Notes: a model not told the origin generated them from the sequence alone. Shown: positions 1 to 6,338, counted from the first letter of the stretch. The stretch: 11,906 nt of DNA from Aestuariivirga sp. (GCA_020252385.1 JADCDC010000253.1:1-11906), one strand, 5' to 3'. Made by a program: numbers and translations.

Positions 1-107
1 ACACGCAGCTAGTCCGCGCCGGTCTGCAGAGATCAAAACTGAGGGAATATCAGTCGGTTAAGTGGCGGTGGACGCAGTCTGCTGCGAACCTGTCTCTGCG
101 GGGCTCT

Positions 108-141
108 GGGAAAAATACAGCGATCTAACAGCGATTTTCCC
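108..141. repeat. Imperfect inverted repeat GGGAAAA(A)T / ATTTTCCC
   Basis: The left arm is at 108-116 and the right arm at 134-141, with one extra A in the left arm. The 17-bp centre contains the first two ACAGCGA copies (117-123 and 128-134). It could form a weak bulged stem or be a symmetric protein-binding region. It lacks the GC-rich stem and following T-run of an intrinsic terminator. Confidence 0.3.
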
Positions 142-256
142 AAAAATGGGCCGGCTTAAAGACACGCGGACTGGGCTGACTGCGCGATTGCGGGACTAAA
201 TGGCCCGCGGGTGACACTTCTGCGGAACAGCGAACGTGCTCGCCTTGAACAGCGAT
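117..256 (+). repeat. Four direct copies of ACAGCGA upstream of the methyltransferase operon
   Basis: Copies begin at 117, 128, 227 and 249. Three of the four extend to ACAGCGAT. The start-to-start distances are 11, 99 and 22 bp, all multiples of 11, so the copies would lie on roughly the same face of the helix. This is what a multi-site operator can look like, but a 7-bp word repeated four times in GC-rich DNA could also be partly chance. No binding protein is identified. Confidence 0.4.
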
Positions 257-368
257 CATGTGTGACCAAACGGCATTCAAAAATGGCCTCCATCTGACCA
301 TGTAGATCCCGTGGAAAACTGTCTCGGCGCGCTTTATTATGCTCTGCTTGGTGCTTATTAATTGCGCC

Positions 369-1043
369 ATGACCTACAAGCGCAGCCAAGTCGAAGATTC
401 ACTCTGGGCACACTTCCGGCTCGGCGCGGCACCCGAGCGGATGCCTCCCGCCTTCCGCTTCCGCATCAAGAAGCTCCTTGACCTCGACCGGCAGGAAGCA
501 TCGGAGAGAGAGGGGGTGCCGCTCGCCTTCAACGATACGCGCGCCGCGGGCCAGGGCCTCGATGTCCCCTTCACGTCCTTCCACGCGTTCATGCTTGGTC
601 TCGCTCTCGAGATCTGGAACGCCGGACTGAAGCAAAACGACGTCGTGTTCTTCCTGCGCCACTGCCGCACTCTCCTCGAGGGCCAACACCGGCGCATCCT
701 GGCAGCCGGCGTGTCACCGTTCGAGGATATGATGCCGCTTGCCGGCTGGCCTGTGCGCAAGATCAACGGGATCGATACTCCCGACACGGCCATCTACATG
801 GTCATGGACCGTATTGGCTTGAACGAGCTGGTGAGCCAGCCGATCGCCTCACCTGAAGCACGGCAGCAACCGATCTTCTTCGAACCGCGGTTCTGCGCCG
901 GCGTGTCCGGCCTTCAGGCATTCTTTGCCGAGGTCTCTCCGTCCCGCCGCACCCATCTTGTTGTCGAGCTGACGGAGCTCGCTGTCGGCATCGACAAACG
1001 GCTTGCAGCCACCCCGGCGCGCCGCCGCGGCCGCCCGAGCTGA
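369..1043 (+). CDS. Hypothetical protein with AT-hook-like C-terminus (first gene of methyltransferase operon)
   Basis: I do not recognise this 224-aa protein as a named family. The start at 369 (MTYKRSQVED) is preferred over an in-frame ATG at 339, because the first ten residues of the longer form are hydrophobic and unlike the rest; neither start has a clear Shine-Dalgarno. Residues 70-112 look helical and amphipathic. The C-terminus is basic and ends in RRRGRPS (218-224), whose RGRP core resembles an AT-hook minor-groove binding motif. There is no signal peptide or membrane segment. The gene ends 37 bp before the methyltransferase start on the same strand, so cotranscription is likely. A DNA-binding accessory or regulator of the methyltransferase cassette is a guess from the tail and the context. 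Confidence 0.7.
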   Translation: MTYKRSQVEDSLWAHFRLGAAPERMPPAFRFRIKKLLDLDRQEASEREGVPLAFNDTRAAGQGLDVPFTSFHAFMLGLALEIWNAGLKQNDVVFFLRHCRTLLEGQHRRILAAGVSPFEDMMPLAGWPVRKINGIDTPDTAIYMVMDRIGLNELVSQPIASPEARQQPIFFEPRFCAGVSGLQAFFAEVSPSRRTHLVVELTELAVGIDKRLAATPARRRGRPS

Positions 1044-1057
1044 TCCCACTTTCACCC

Positions 1058-1075
1058 AAGGAGATAGTGAAGGAA
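1058..1075 (+). promoter_or_regulatory. Double Shine-Dalgarno before the methyltransferase
   Basis: AAGGAG at 1058-1063 is followed by GAAGGAA at 1069-1075, which sits 5 nt before the ATG at 1081. This decides the start: the frame is open upstream to 1003, but that part overlaps the 3' end of the preceding gene and has no such site. Confidence 0.75.
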
Positions 1076-1080
1076 CAAAG

Positions 1081-2460
1081 ATGACCAAGAAGCAGCACAA
1101 TAACAAGCTCCACTCAGAGAGCAATAAGAAGGACTTTTCCCACACGATCTTCGACGTGCACGTCGACCTCTTGAAGCCGCCGCTGCGGAATGCGCGCACG
1201 CACTCGAAGAAGCAGATCAGACAGATCGCAGCCTCGATCCGAAAGTTCGGGTTCCTCACGCCGCTCCTGATTGATGGCGACGGGACGGTCGTGGCGGGAA
1301 ATGGCCGGCTTGCCGCGGTCCGGATGCTGGGCATGGAGTCTGTTCCGTGCATCCTGGTGAGCCATCTCAGCAAAGCCGAGGTGCGGGCACTCGCCATTGC
1401 CGACAATCGCACCGCCGAGCTGGCCGGGTGGGACGCGGATTTGTTGGCGTTGGAGCTTCAGGAGATCAAGCTCCTCGACGTGGACTTCGACCTCGATGTC
1501 ATCGGCTTCAGCGCCGCGGAGGTCGATCACCTCATCGAGGGTCTGGCACCCGAGGAGAGCGGCAATCCGGCGGACGACGCCCTGCCGCCCCTCGAACCTG
1601 AAGAGGTGATCACCCGCACCGGCGATGTCTGGATCATGGGCAATCACCGGCTGGTGTGCGGGGACGCCTTGTCGACGGATGTGGTGGCAACGCTCATGGC
1701 GGGCGCCCGCGCCCGCATGGTGTTCACCGATCCGCCCTACAATCTGAAGGTCTCGACGATCGGAGGTCTGGGGCGTGTCAAGCATCGCGAGTTCGCCATG
1801 GCGAGCGGCGAGATGGGTTCCGGGGAGTTCACGCGCTTTCTGACCGACGCCTGCAAGATGATGGCGACCAACTGCATCGACGGTGCGATCGCGTTCATCT
1901 GCATGGACTGGCGGCATCTCGACGAGCTCTCGGCTGCCGGGCGCGAGGCGTTCACCGAGATGAAGAATCTGATCGTCTGGAGCAAGAGCAACGGCGGCAT
2001 GGGCAGCTTCTACCGCAGCAGCCACGAGCTGATCTTCTGCTACAAGGTCGGCACGGCGGCTCACCTCAACACGTTCGAGCTCGGCCAGCACGGCCGTTAC
2101 CGGACCAATGTCTGGAACTACCGCGGTGTGAACTCCTTTGGCAGTGGCCGGAATGAGGCACTGGCGATGCACCCGACGGCGAAGCCGGTCGAGATGCTTG
2201 CCGATGCCATGAAGGACGTGTCGAAGCGCGGCGACATTGTGCTCGACCTGTTCGGCGGTTCGGGCTCGACACTCATCGCAGCGCAGAAAGCGGCTCGCCG
2301 CGCCCATCTCTGTGAGATCGATGCAGCCTACTGCGACCGCATCGTGCGGCGCTGGCAGGCCTACGCGAAGGATGACGCAATCCTCGAGGCCACCGGGCAG
2401 ACCTTTGACGAGGTGGCCGCCGATCGTTCGAACGGCACCGCGGCGCAGGCCGCCGAGTAA
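1081..2460 (+). CDS. ParB-domain/DNA methyltransferase fusion (beta-class N6-adenine or N4-cytosine MTase)
   Basis: This 459-aa protein joins two domains. Residues about 22-115 are a ParB/Spo0J N-terminal-like domain, with the box VVAGNGRLAAVRMLGM at 70-85. Residues about 180-430 are an S-adenosylmethionine-dependent DNA methyltransferase: DPPY (217-220) is catalytic motif IV, HPTAKP is at 364-369, and DLFGGSGS (389-396) is the SAM-binding motif I. The order IV then I places it in the beta class, like CcrM-type enzymes. It would methylate the exocyclic amine of adenine or cytosine at an unknown site. All key motifs are intact. No restriction endonuclease gene is next to it, so it looks like an orphan methyltransferase, as is common in phages and integrative elements. 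The ParB-like part could steer target binding or act as a nuclease-like domain; the sequence does not say which. The next gene starts 42 bp downstream. Confidence 0.93.
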   Translation: MTKKQHNNKLHSESNKKDFSHTIFDVHVDLLKPPLRNARTHSKKQIRQIAASIRKFGFLTPLLIDGDGTVVAGNGRLAAVRMLGMESVPCILVSHLSKAEVRALAIADNRTAELAGWDADLLALELQEIKLLDVDFDLDVIGFSAAEVDHLIEGLAPEESGNPADDALPPLEPEEVITRTGDVWIMGNHRLVCGDALSTDVVATLMAGARARMVFTDPPYNLKVSTIGGLGRVKHREFAMASGEMGSGEFTRFLTDACKMMATNCIDGAIAFICMDWRHLDELSAAGREAFTEMKNLIVWSKSNGGMGSFYRSSHELIFCYKVGTAAHLNTFELGQHGRYRTNVWNYRGVNSFGSGRNEALAMHPTAKPVEMLADAMKDVSKRGDIVLDLFGGSGSTLIAAQKAARRAHLCEIDAAYCDRIVRRWQAYAKDDAILEATGQTFDEVAADRSNGTAAQAAE

Positions 2461-2502
2461 CCGTTTTCACCAATACCCACAAACTGACACAGGAGATTGA
2501 AT

Positions 2503-3234
2503 ATGGCGAATGACGGAAATTCGAACGACAACCGCAAGAACAGGAAGGGGACCGGTTACTGCAAGCCTCCGCGGGAGCATTGCTATCCGCCTGGCACGTC
2601 GGGGAATCCGAGAGGCAGGCCCAGGGGATCGAAGAACAAACTGGTGCGCCTCGACGACTGGCGTGTCGACGACATGATTCTCGAGGAAGTCTTTCGCAAC
2701 GTGAAACTGCGCGAGAACGGCCGCCTGGTCGAGATGCCTGTTCTGCGCGCCGCAGTGCGCACCATGGCGATTCAGGCGGCGAACGGCAACGTGCGGTCCG
2801 CGCGGACCCTCCTCCATGCCGTCTTCGACGTCATGGGCCGCCGCAAGAAGCTCAATGACGCGTACCGCGAAACGGTAGTCGAATACATCAATGAAGCCAA
2901 TGCCGAGATTGCCGAGCGCAAGGCCAGGAACCAGCCGATCGACCACATCAGCCCGCACCCTGAAGACGTCCTCTGGGACGAGGAGATGGCGCTGCCCTAC
3001 TTCCCCGACCCCGCGACCCAGCCCTCGCTCGAAGAGAATCGCCAGATGCTGGCCACCTTCGATACGCTGAAGGAGAACTTGGAAAAACTCCAGGCCGAGG
3101 CGAGCTCCGCGGAAGAGGTCGCCGAGCTGCGCAGCCTGTTCGCGAATCTGATGGAAAACCGGAAGCTGCTGGAGAGCAAGATCAAGCGGCAGGAGTCCCA
3201 GCAAGAGCAGGAGAAGCGCACCGGCAAGTCGTAG
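2503..3234 (+). CDS. DUF5681 domain protein with C-terminal coiled coil
   Basis: The protein is 243 aa. The start at 2503 is supported by AGGAG at 2491-2495, 7 nt before the ATG. Residues about 19-110 match the DUF5681 pattern, with the hallmark PPGTSGNPRGRPRGSKNK at 29-46. The PRGRP core inside it again resembles an AT-hook. Residues about 175-235 are rich in E, K, L and Q, with few prolines, and are likely a coiled coil. DUF5681 has no established biochemical role; its members occur in phage-like and integrative elements, often near methyltransferases. As the last gene of the operon after the ParB-methyltransferase, a DNA-binding partner of that enzyme, or a terminase-like packaging role, are both possible, but neither is shown. 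It converges on the repressor gene with only 29 bp between them. Confidence 0.82.
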   Translation: MANDGNSNDNRKNRKGTGYCKPPREHCYPPGTSGNPRGRPRGSKNKLVRLDDWRVDDMILEEVFRNVKLRENGRLVEMPVLRAAVRTMAIQAANGNVRSARTLLHAVFDVMGRRKKLNDAYRETVVEYINEANAEIAERKARNQPIDHISPHPEDVLWDEEMALPYFPDPATQPSLEENRQMLATFDTLKENLEKLQAEASSAEEVAELRSLFANLMENRKLLESKIKRQESQQEQEKRTGKS

Positions 3235-3263
3235 GAGCCATGCAGCGCAGGCGGAGCGCGGGT

Positions 3264-3938
3264 CTAGCTCACCTCGTACTTCGCCTGAGCCAGGGACACG
3301 ATCTCGTGAGCAGCGAGGATCTTCACGTCCTCCGTCATGCTGCCGTCAAGGGCCTTCAGGCTGTGAAGACCGTGAACCGGCGACATCATGATCCCACGCA
3401 CGGCTGGCCTCGTGCCTCCGCCCGAGAAGCGCACGATCGCCAATCTGCCAATCAGCGAATCCGGGGCGCTGGAATCGTTCTTGAAGAACACCATCCAGCC
3501 CTTGGGAATTGGTGTGAGCCCGCCCTCCTCGATGAGGGCGGCACTGAAGCCCTTGAGAACTGACCAGTCTTCTAAAGCCGAAACACAAAGCGGGTCATCA
3601 CAGGGAAACAGGCTGCCGAGTGCTCCCACCCGATAGGCAATCTTCACTTTGGGTCGGATCGCGACATCCTTGTCCGGCAATCCACTCAGGATACTGTCAA
3701 CCGTCGAATCATGGGCTGCAGCGAGTTTCCGCAATGTCCTGCTGGATAGGCTCGCTGTGTCGCCATTCAGAAAGTTATAGAAGACGGACACACTGACACC
3801 AGCTGCCTTGGCGGCCTTGTTGGCATTCAGTCCCTTCAGTTCGAGCCAGTCTCGAAGCCGTGACCTGAGCCGATCCGCTTCACTCAGTTTTGGTTCGCAT
3901 TGGGGCGACTCGGTCTGCTCGTCTGAGCCATGAATCAT
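3264..3938 (-). CDS. Phage-type repressor: XRE-like HTH plus S24/LexA-like C-terminal domain
   Basis: The protein is 224 aa from the ATG at 3938, which has GGTGGAG 9 nt upstream; a GTG start at 3953 is possible but has a poorer site. Residues about 25-85 form a Cro/CI-type helix-turn-helix (NKAAKAAGVSVSVFYNFLNG at 40-59). Residues about 95-220 resemble the LexA/CI S24 peptidase fold. A DSS pair at 155-157, followed by DSLIGRLAIV, aligns with the LexA GxSM...DGDLLAV segment, and Lys195 sits where the catalytic lysine is expected. The classic GDSM signature is absent, so self-cleavage is uncertain. Such proteins repress mobile-element genes and may be released by RecA during DNA damage. The gene lies 32 bp after the phosphatase stop on the same strand and may be cotranscribed with it. 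It could control the integrase genes, the neighbouring cargo or itself. Confidence 0.82.
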   Translation of the reverse strand: MIHGSDEQTESPQCEPKLSEADRLRSRLRDWLELKGLNANKAAKAAGVSVSVFYNFLNGDTASLSSRTLRKLAAAHDSTVDSILSGLPDKDVAIRPKVKIAYRVGALGSLFPCDDPLCVSALEDWSVLKGFSAALIEEGGLTPIPKGWMVFFKNDSSAPDSLIGRLAIVRFSGGGTRPAVRGIMMSPVHGLHSLKALDGSMTEDVKILAAHEIVSLAQAKYEVS

Positions 3939-3970
3939 CTTGCTGGTCTCCACCTTTTTTCTTCACCGGC

Positions 3971-4522
3971 TCACAGCATTGGGCCATGGGCACGCACGTA
4001 GACCTCCTGCCCCGGCGTCTCGATCGCACCCTTCCGGACGTTCCTCACGGCGCGGATCGCCTCATCAGGCCTCGTGCCGAGGTCGATCAGCAGGAGGGCT
4101 GCGACCGTTCCCGCCCGGCCGAGCCCACCCTTGCAGTGAACGAGGACGCGGGCACCGGAGCGGATCTCGCTGCAGAGGCGATCCCGGTGGGCGGCGAAGG
4201 CGGTCGCGAAGCGTTGGTCGGGCGGTGAGAAATCACCGATCGGCAGGTGGAGCCAGTCGAGGCCGCGGGCGCGGACTTCGGTCCCGAGGTCGGTGACCCC
4301 GAGTTCCTCGAGTTCATGCGCCTCGACGAGGGTGATCACGGTGGAGGCCCCCCAGGCCCGGATGGCGTCGAGGTCGATCCCGAGATCGCGGTCCCAGGCG
4401 CCCGTCAGCGCGTCGGGCTGCTTCTTGCCGGGGCAGAAGGTGATGCCGATCCCGCCCATCGCTCCCGGAGCTGTGACTTCGGCGATCTGCAGGGGATGGG
4501 AGAGGCTGGTGCGGGCGGTCAT
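3971..4522 (-). CDS. Dual-specificity/CDKN3-like cysteine phosphatase
   Basis: The 183-aa protein carries the cysteine-phosphatase signature VHCKGGLGRAGT (128-139), with nucleophile Cys130 and phosphate-binding Arg136. Asp97 in the segment LPIGDFSPPDQ is a good candidate for the general acid. Size and motif fit the small bacterial CDKN3-like/dual-specificity phosphatases, which hydrolyse phosphoester bonds on phosphotyrosine or phosphoserine/threonine, or on small phosphorylated metabolites. No signal peptide is seen, so it is cytoplasmic. The start codon overlaps the stop of the upstream ADP-ribosylglycohydrolase by one base (TGATG), with AAAGGAA 9 nt upstream inside that gene. Translation of the two is therefore probably coupled and the proteins made in fixed ratio. 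The substrate is unknown; the context suggests something tied to ADP-ribosylation. Confidence 0.88.
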   Translation of the reverse strand: MTARTSLSHPLQIAEVTAPGAMGGIGITFCPGKKQPDALTGAWDRDLGIDLDAIRAWGASTVITLVEAHELEELGVTDLGTEVRARGLDWLHLPIGDFSPPDQRFATAFAAHRDRLCSEIRSGARVLVHCKGGLGRAGTVAALLLIDLGTRPDEAIRAVRNVRKGAIETPGQEVYVRAHGPML

Positions 4523-5451
4523 CAGGCGGCATTCCTTTCAAGTGAGAGATCATGCAGACGGTCGGCAAGGGTCGTGATGCGGTCCCGCCAAGCGAGGCTG
4601 GCGAGCCACTCTTCGGGAATCCCGGAGGCGCCCCAGAGGGCCCCGGCGAGCTGGCCGGTGATCGCCGCCGTGGTGTCGGCATCCTCGCCGAGGTTGGCGG
4701 CAAGCAGAACGGCCTCCCGGAAGGTCTCGGCCCTTCCCACCGCCCAGAGGGCCGCCTCGAGGCTGTGGATCACGTAGCCCGAGCCCCGGACCTTGCTGCG
4801 GTCCCACCGGACGGTCTCCATCCGCATGGCGCGGTCCACCTTCGCGGGCGACCACCCGGCGCGCGGGGTCAGCAGCTGGGCCTTCGACCAGCCCTGGATC
4901 GCCTCGGCCACGAGGTCGGCATAGGCGGCGCAGGCCTCCACCGCCTCCTCCGCCCCATGGGTCACGGCACTCTGGCGGCGGGCGGCCTCCACCCTGCCCT
5001 GATGGTCGAAGGCAAAGAGGATAGGCACGGGCGCCAGACGCATCAGCGAGCCATTGCCCGCCGACCGGGGGTCGGTGCTTCCGGCAATGGGGTCGCCACT
5101 CCGCCGGAAGCGGTCGAGCGCACCCCTGACCGTCATGCCGATGTCGAAGCAGCGGCCGTTGTGGGAATACTCCCCCCGCTCCGCCCAGGCACAGAAGCGC
5201 TCCATGAGGTCCCGCTCGTCGAGCCCTCCCTTCTCGACCAGTGAAGCGCCAAGGGCCAGCGCCATCGAGGTATCATCCGTCCATTCCCCTGCCTTGAGCC
5301 GGAAGGGACCACCGCCCACGATGGTGGTGAGGGGCTCGTAGCTGTCCCGCGCCGTGAACTCGAGCGTGGTGCCGAGGGCATCGCCCACCGCGAGCCCCAG
5401 CAGGGCGCCGCGGGCCCGGTCGCGCAGGCCCTCTTCGTGTGATCCGGTCAT
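4522..5451 (-). CDS. ADP-ribosylglycohydrolase (DraG/ARH family)
   Basis: At 309 aa this is close to usual family length. The motifs that bind the two Mg ions and ADP-ribose are all present in order: GDALG (23-27), WTDDTSMAL (57-65), SHNGRCFDIG (96-105), GNGSLMR (132-138) and GEDADTTAAITGQLAGALWG (255-274). These enzymes hydrolyse the bond between ADP-ribose and a protein side chain or other acceptor, as DraG does for dinitrogenase reductase. No nitrogenase or DraT gene is in view, so that classic role is not supported. The start is backed by GGGAG (minus strand, 5461-5457), 5 nt upstream. The gene is divergent from an NrtR-type Nudix regulator and overlaps the phosphatase gene by one base. 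A matching ADP-ribosyltransferase is not present in this window. Confidence 0.93.
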   Translation of the reverse strand: MTGSHEEGLRDRARGALLGLAVGDALGTTLEFTARDSYEPLTTIVGGGPFRLKAGEWTDDTSMALALGASLVEKGGLDERDLMERFCAWAERGEYSHNGRCFDIGMTVRGALDRFRRSGDPIAGSTDPRSAGNGSLMRLAPVPILFAFDHQGRVEAARRQSAVTHGAEEAVEACAAYADLVAEAIQGWSKAQLLTPRAGWSPAKVDRAMRMETVRWDRSKVRGSGYVIHSLEAALWAVGRAETFREAVLLAANLGEDADTTAAITGQLAGALWGASGIPEEWLASLAWRDRITTLADRLHDLSLERNAA

Positions 5452-5464
5452 GAAGTCTCCCTGT

Positions 5465-5482
5465 CCGGAACCTGGGTTCCGG
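5465..5482. promoter_or_regulatory. Perfect inverted repeat CCGGAACC-tg-GGTTCCGG in the glycohydrolase leader
   Basis: Two 8-bp arms (5465-5472 and 5475-5482) flank a 2-bp centre, immediately upstream of the glycohydrolase Shine-Dalgarno at 5461-5457. In RNA it would form a 7-bp stem with a 4-nt loop next to the ribosome site, so it could act as a translational control hairpin. As DNA it could be a downstream operator. Either reading is inference from symmetry and position. Confidence 0.5.
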
Positions 5483-5505
5483 AATCCTGTTGCGCTGGCA
5501 TGCTA

Positions 5506-5524
5506 AAGTGTTATGCATACACTT
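5506..5524. promoter_or_regulatory. Palindromic operator candidate AAGTGT-N7-ACACTT
   Basis: Perfect 6-bp arms lie at 5506-5511 and 5519-5524, around a 7-bp centre that itself contains ATGCAT. The site covers the predicted start-site region of the minus-strand promoter, touches its -10 (5527-5522), and covers a possible plus-strand -10 (TATGCA at 5512-5517, with TTGCGC at 5490-5495 as -35). A dimer bound here could control both divergent genes. The NrtR-type protein encoded alongside is the obvious candidate, by analogy with NrtR autoregulation. Confidence 0.5.
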
Positions 5525-5551
5525 ATACATCCGGAGAGATAGTGTTGTCAA
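5522..5551 (-). promoter_or_regulatory. Sigma70-type promoter for the glycohydrolase-phosphatase operon
   Basis: On the minus strand a consensus -35 TTGACA (5551-5546) is followed after 18 bp by TATAAG (5527-5522). The start of transcription would fall near 5515, giving a leader of about 65 nt before the ATG at 5451. The -35 overlaps a 13-bp palindrome and the -10 overlaps the AAGTGT-N7-ACACTT palindrome, so repression at this promoter is plausible. Confidence 0.6.
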
Positions 5552-5554
5552 CAC
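5542..5554. promoter_or_regulatory. Palindrome GTGTTG-T-CAACAC over the minus-strand -35
   Basis: Perfect 6-bp arms flank a single central base. It contains the -35 hexamer of the predicted glycohydrolase promoter and lies 20 bp before the NrtR-type gene start. The GTGT/ACAC half-site core is shared with the palindrome at 5506-5524 (centre-to-centre 33 bp, about three helical turns), so both may be bound by one regulator. Confidence 0.45.
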
Positions 5555-5573
5555 ACCACTACTGCCAGCTCCC

Positions 5574-6215
5574 ATGACCCAGTACTGCTACGATTACCCC
5601 CGCCCCGCCGTGACCACCGACATCTGCCTGTTCACGGTGGTGGACGATGACCTGAAGATCCTGCTCATCCGGCGGGGCCTCGAGCCGTTCAGGGGCTCAT
5701 GGGCGCTGCCCGGCGGGTTCCTCCAGGAGACCGAGACGCTCGACCAGTGCGCCGCCCGGGAGCTTGCAGAGGAGACCGGCGTCCAGGGTGCCCATCTCGA
5801 GGCCTTCGCCACCTTCAGCGCACCCGACCGTGACCCCCGCTTCCGGGTCATCACCGCCGCCTACTTTGCCCTGGTGCCGGCGCAGGCCCATGCCCTGGCC
5901 TCCGGCTCCGACGCCGACGAGGCCCGCTGGCACAGCATGGCGAAGCTTCCGAAGCTCGCCTTCGACCACCGCGACATCATCCGCGCCGCGCGCGAGGCCT
6001 TGATCGCAAGGCTCGACCGGGAGCCCCTCGCCCTGGCGCTCCTCCCTGCCCGCTTCACCCTCACCCAGGTCCAGAAGGTCTACGAGGCCGTCGAAGGACA
6101 GCCCCTCGACAAGCGCAACTTCCGTCGGTCCTTCCTCGCGCGGGGCTGGATCCAGGAGACCGGAGACATGGAGCGCGGGCGGCAGCGGCCGGCGATGCTG
6201 TTTGAGAAGATCTAG
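5574..6215 (+). CDS. NrtR-type Nudix hydrolase/transcriptional regulator
   Basis: The 213-aa protein has an N-terminal Nudix domain (about 10-145) and a C-terminal winged-helix segment (about 155-212: RFTLTQVQKVYEAVEG followed by PLDKRNFRR), the layout of NrtR regulators. Those sense ADP-ribose or related nucleotides and control NAD-related genes. The Nudix box at 48-70 fits GX5EX7REUXEEXGU completely, with Gly48, Glu54, Arg62, Glu63, Glu66, Glu67 and Gly69. Many NrtR proteins have lost catalytic residues, so this one may still cleave an ADP-ribose-type pyrophosphate. The start at 5574 fits the family N-terminus (YPRPAVTTD), though no good Shine-Dalgarno precedes it. It is divergent from the ADP-ribosylglycohydrolase across a palindrome-rich promoter region, which supports a shared regulon. 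It converges on the tyrosine recombinase. Confidence 0.88.
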   Translation: MTQYCYDYPRPAVTTDICLFTVVDDDLKILLIRRGLEPFRGSWALPGGFLQETETLDQCAARELAEETGVQGAHLEAFATFSAPDRDPRFRVITAAYFALVPAQAHALASGSDADEARWHSMAKLPKLAFDHRDIIRAAREALIARLDREPLALALLPARFTLTQVQKVYEAVEGQPLDKRNFRRSFLARGWIQETGDMERGRQRPAMLFEKI

Positions 6216-6338
6216 ATCCCGACTGAAGTGAATCTGCTTCGGTTCGCTGGAGACCAGGAGCCCGCAAGCGCTCCGCTGCTCAGGCATCAGCAACTCGCGA
6301 TCACATTGATCTTTGTGCCAACGTGATCTGTTCCCCGC
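6216..6338. other. Intergenic region between convergent Nudix regulator and integrase
   Basis: I find no gene and no clear intrinsic terminator with a T-run. The pair GATCAC (6299-6304) and GTGATC (6323-6328) forms an inverted repeat with an 18-bp spacer. Because it lies just downstream of the integrase stop, this stretch is one place where an attachment site could lie, but no duplicate core is visible inside the window. Confidence 0.35.

Larger units (their letters stand above)
1..368. other. Non-coding leader region upstream of the methyltransferase operon
   Basis: I see no convincing gene in this stretch. The reading frames that exist have no ribosome binding site and no recognisable protein. 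It carries several short repeats (listed separately): four copies of ACAGCGA, an imperfect GGGAAAAT/ATTTTCCC inverted repeat, a CGCAG-tctg-CTGCG hairpin at 73-86, and two copies of CAAAAATGG at 141-149 and 278-286. An AT-rich TATTAT at 335-340 could be a -10 element for the downstream operon, but I find no good -35 at the right distance. The region may be a regulatory leader or lie near the end of a mobile element; the window starts too close to decide. Confidence 0.5.

Noticed and set aside
1114..2307. Long minus-strand open frame (397 codons) opposite the methyltransferase
   Set aside because: It is antisense to a gene with intact catalytic motifs, has no ribosome site, and has a composition typical of GC-rich shadow frames.
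4522..5451. Nitrogenase-regulating DraG function
   Set aside because: The domain matches the DraG family, but no draT or nitrogen-fixation gene is present, so the specific role is not supported.
5490..5573. Upstream extension of the Nudix regulator reading frame
   Set aside because: The added residues are encoded by the palindrome-rich promoter region, and the family N-terminus fits the ATG at 5574.
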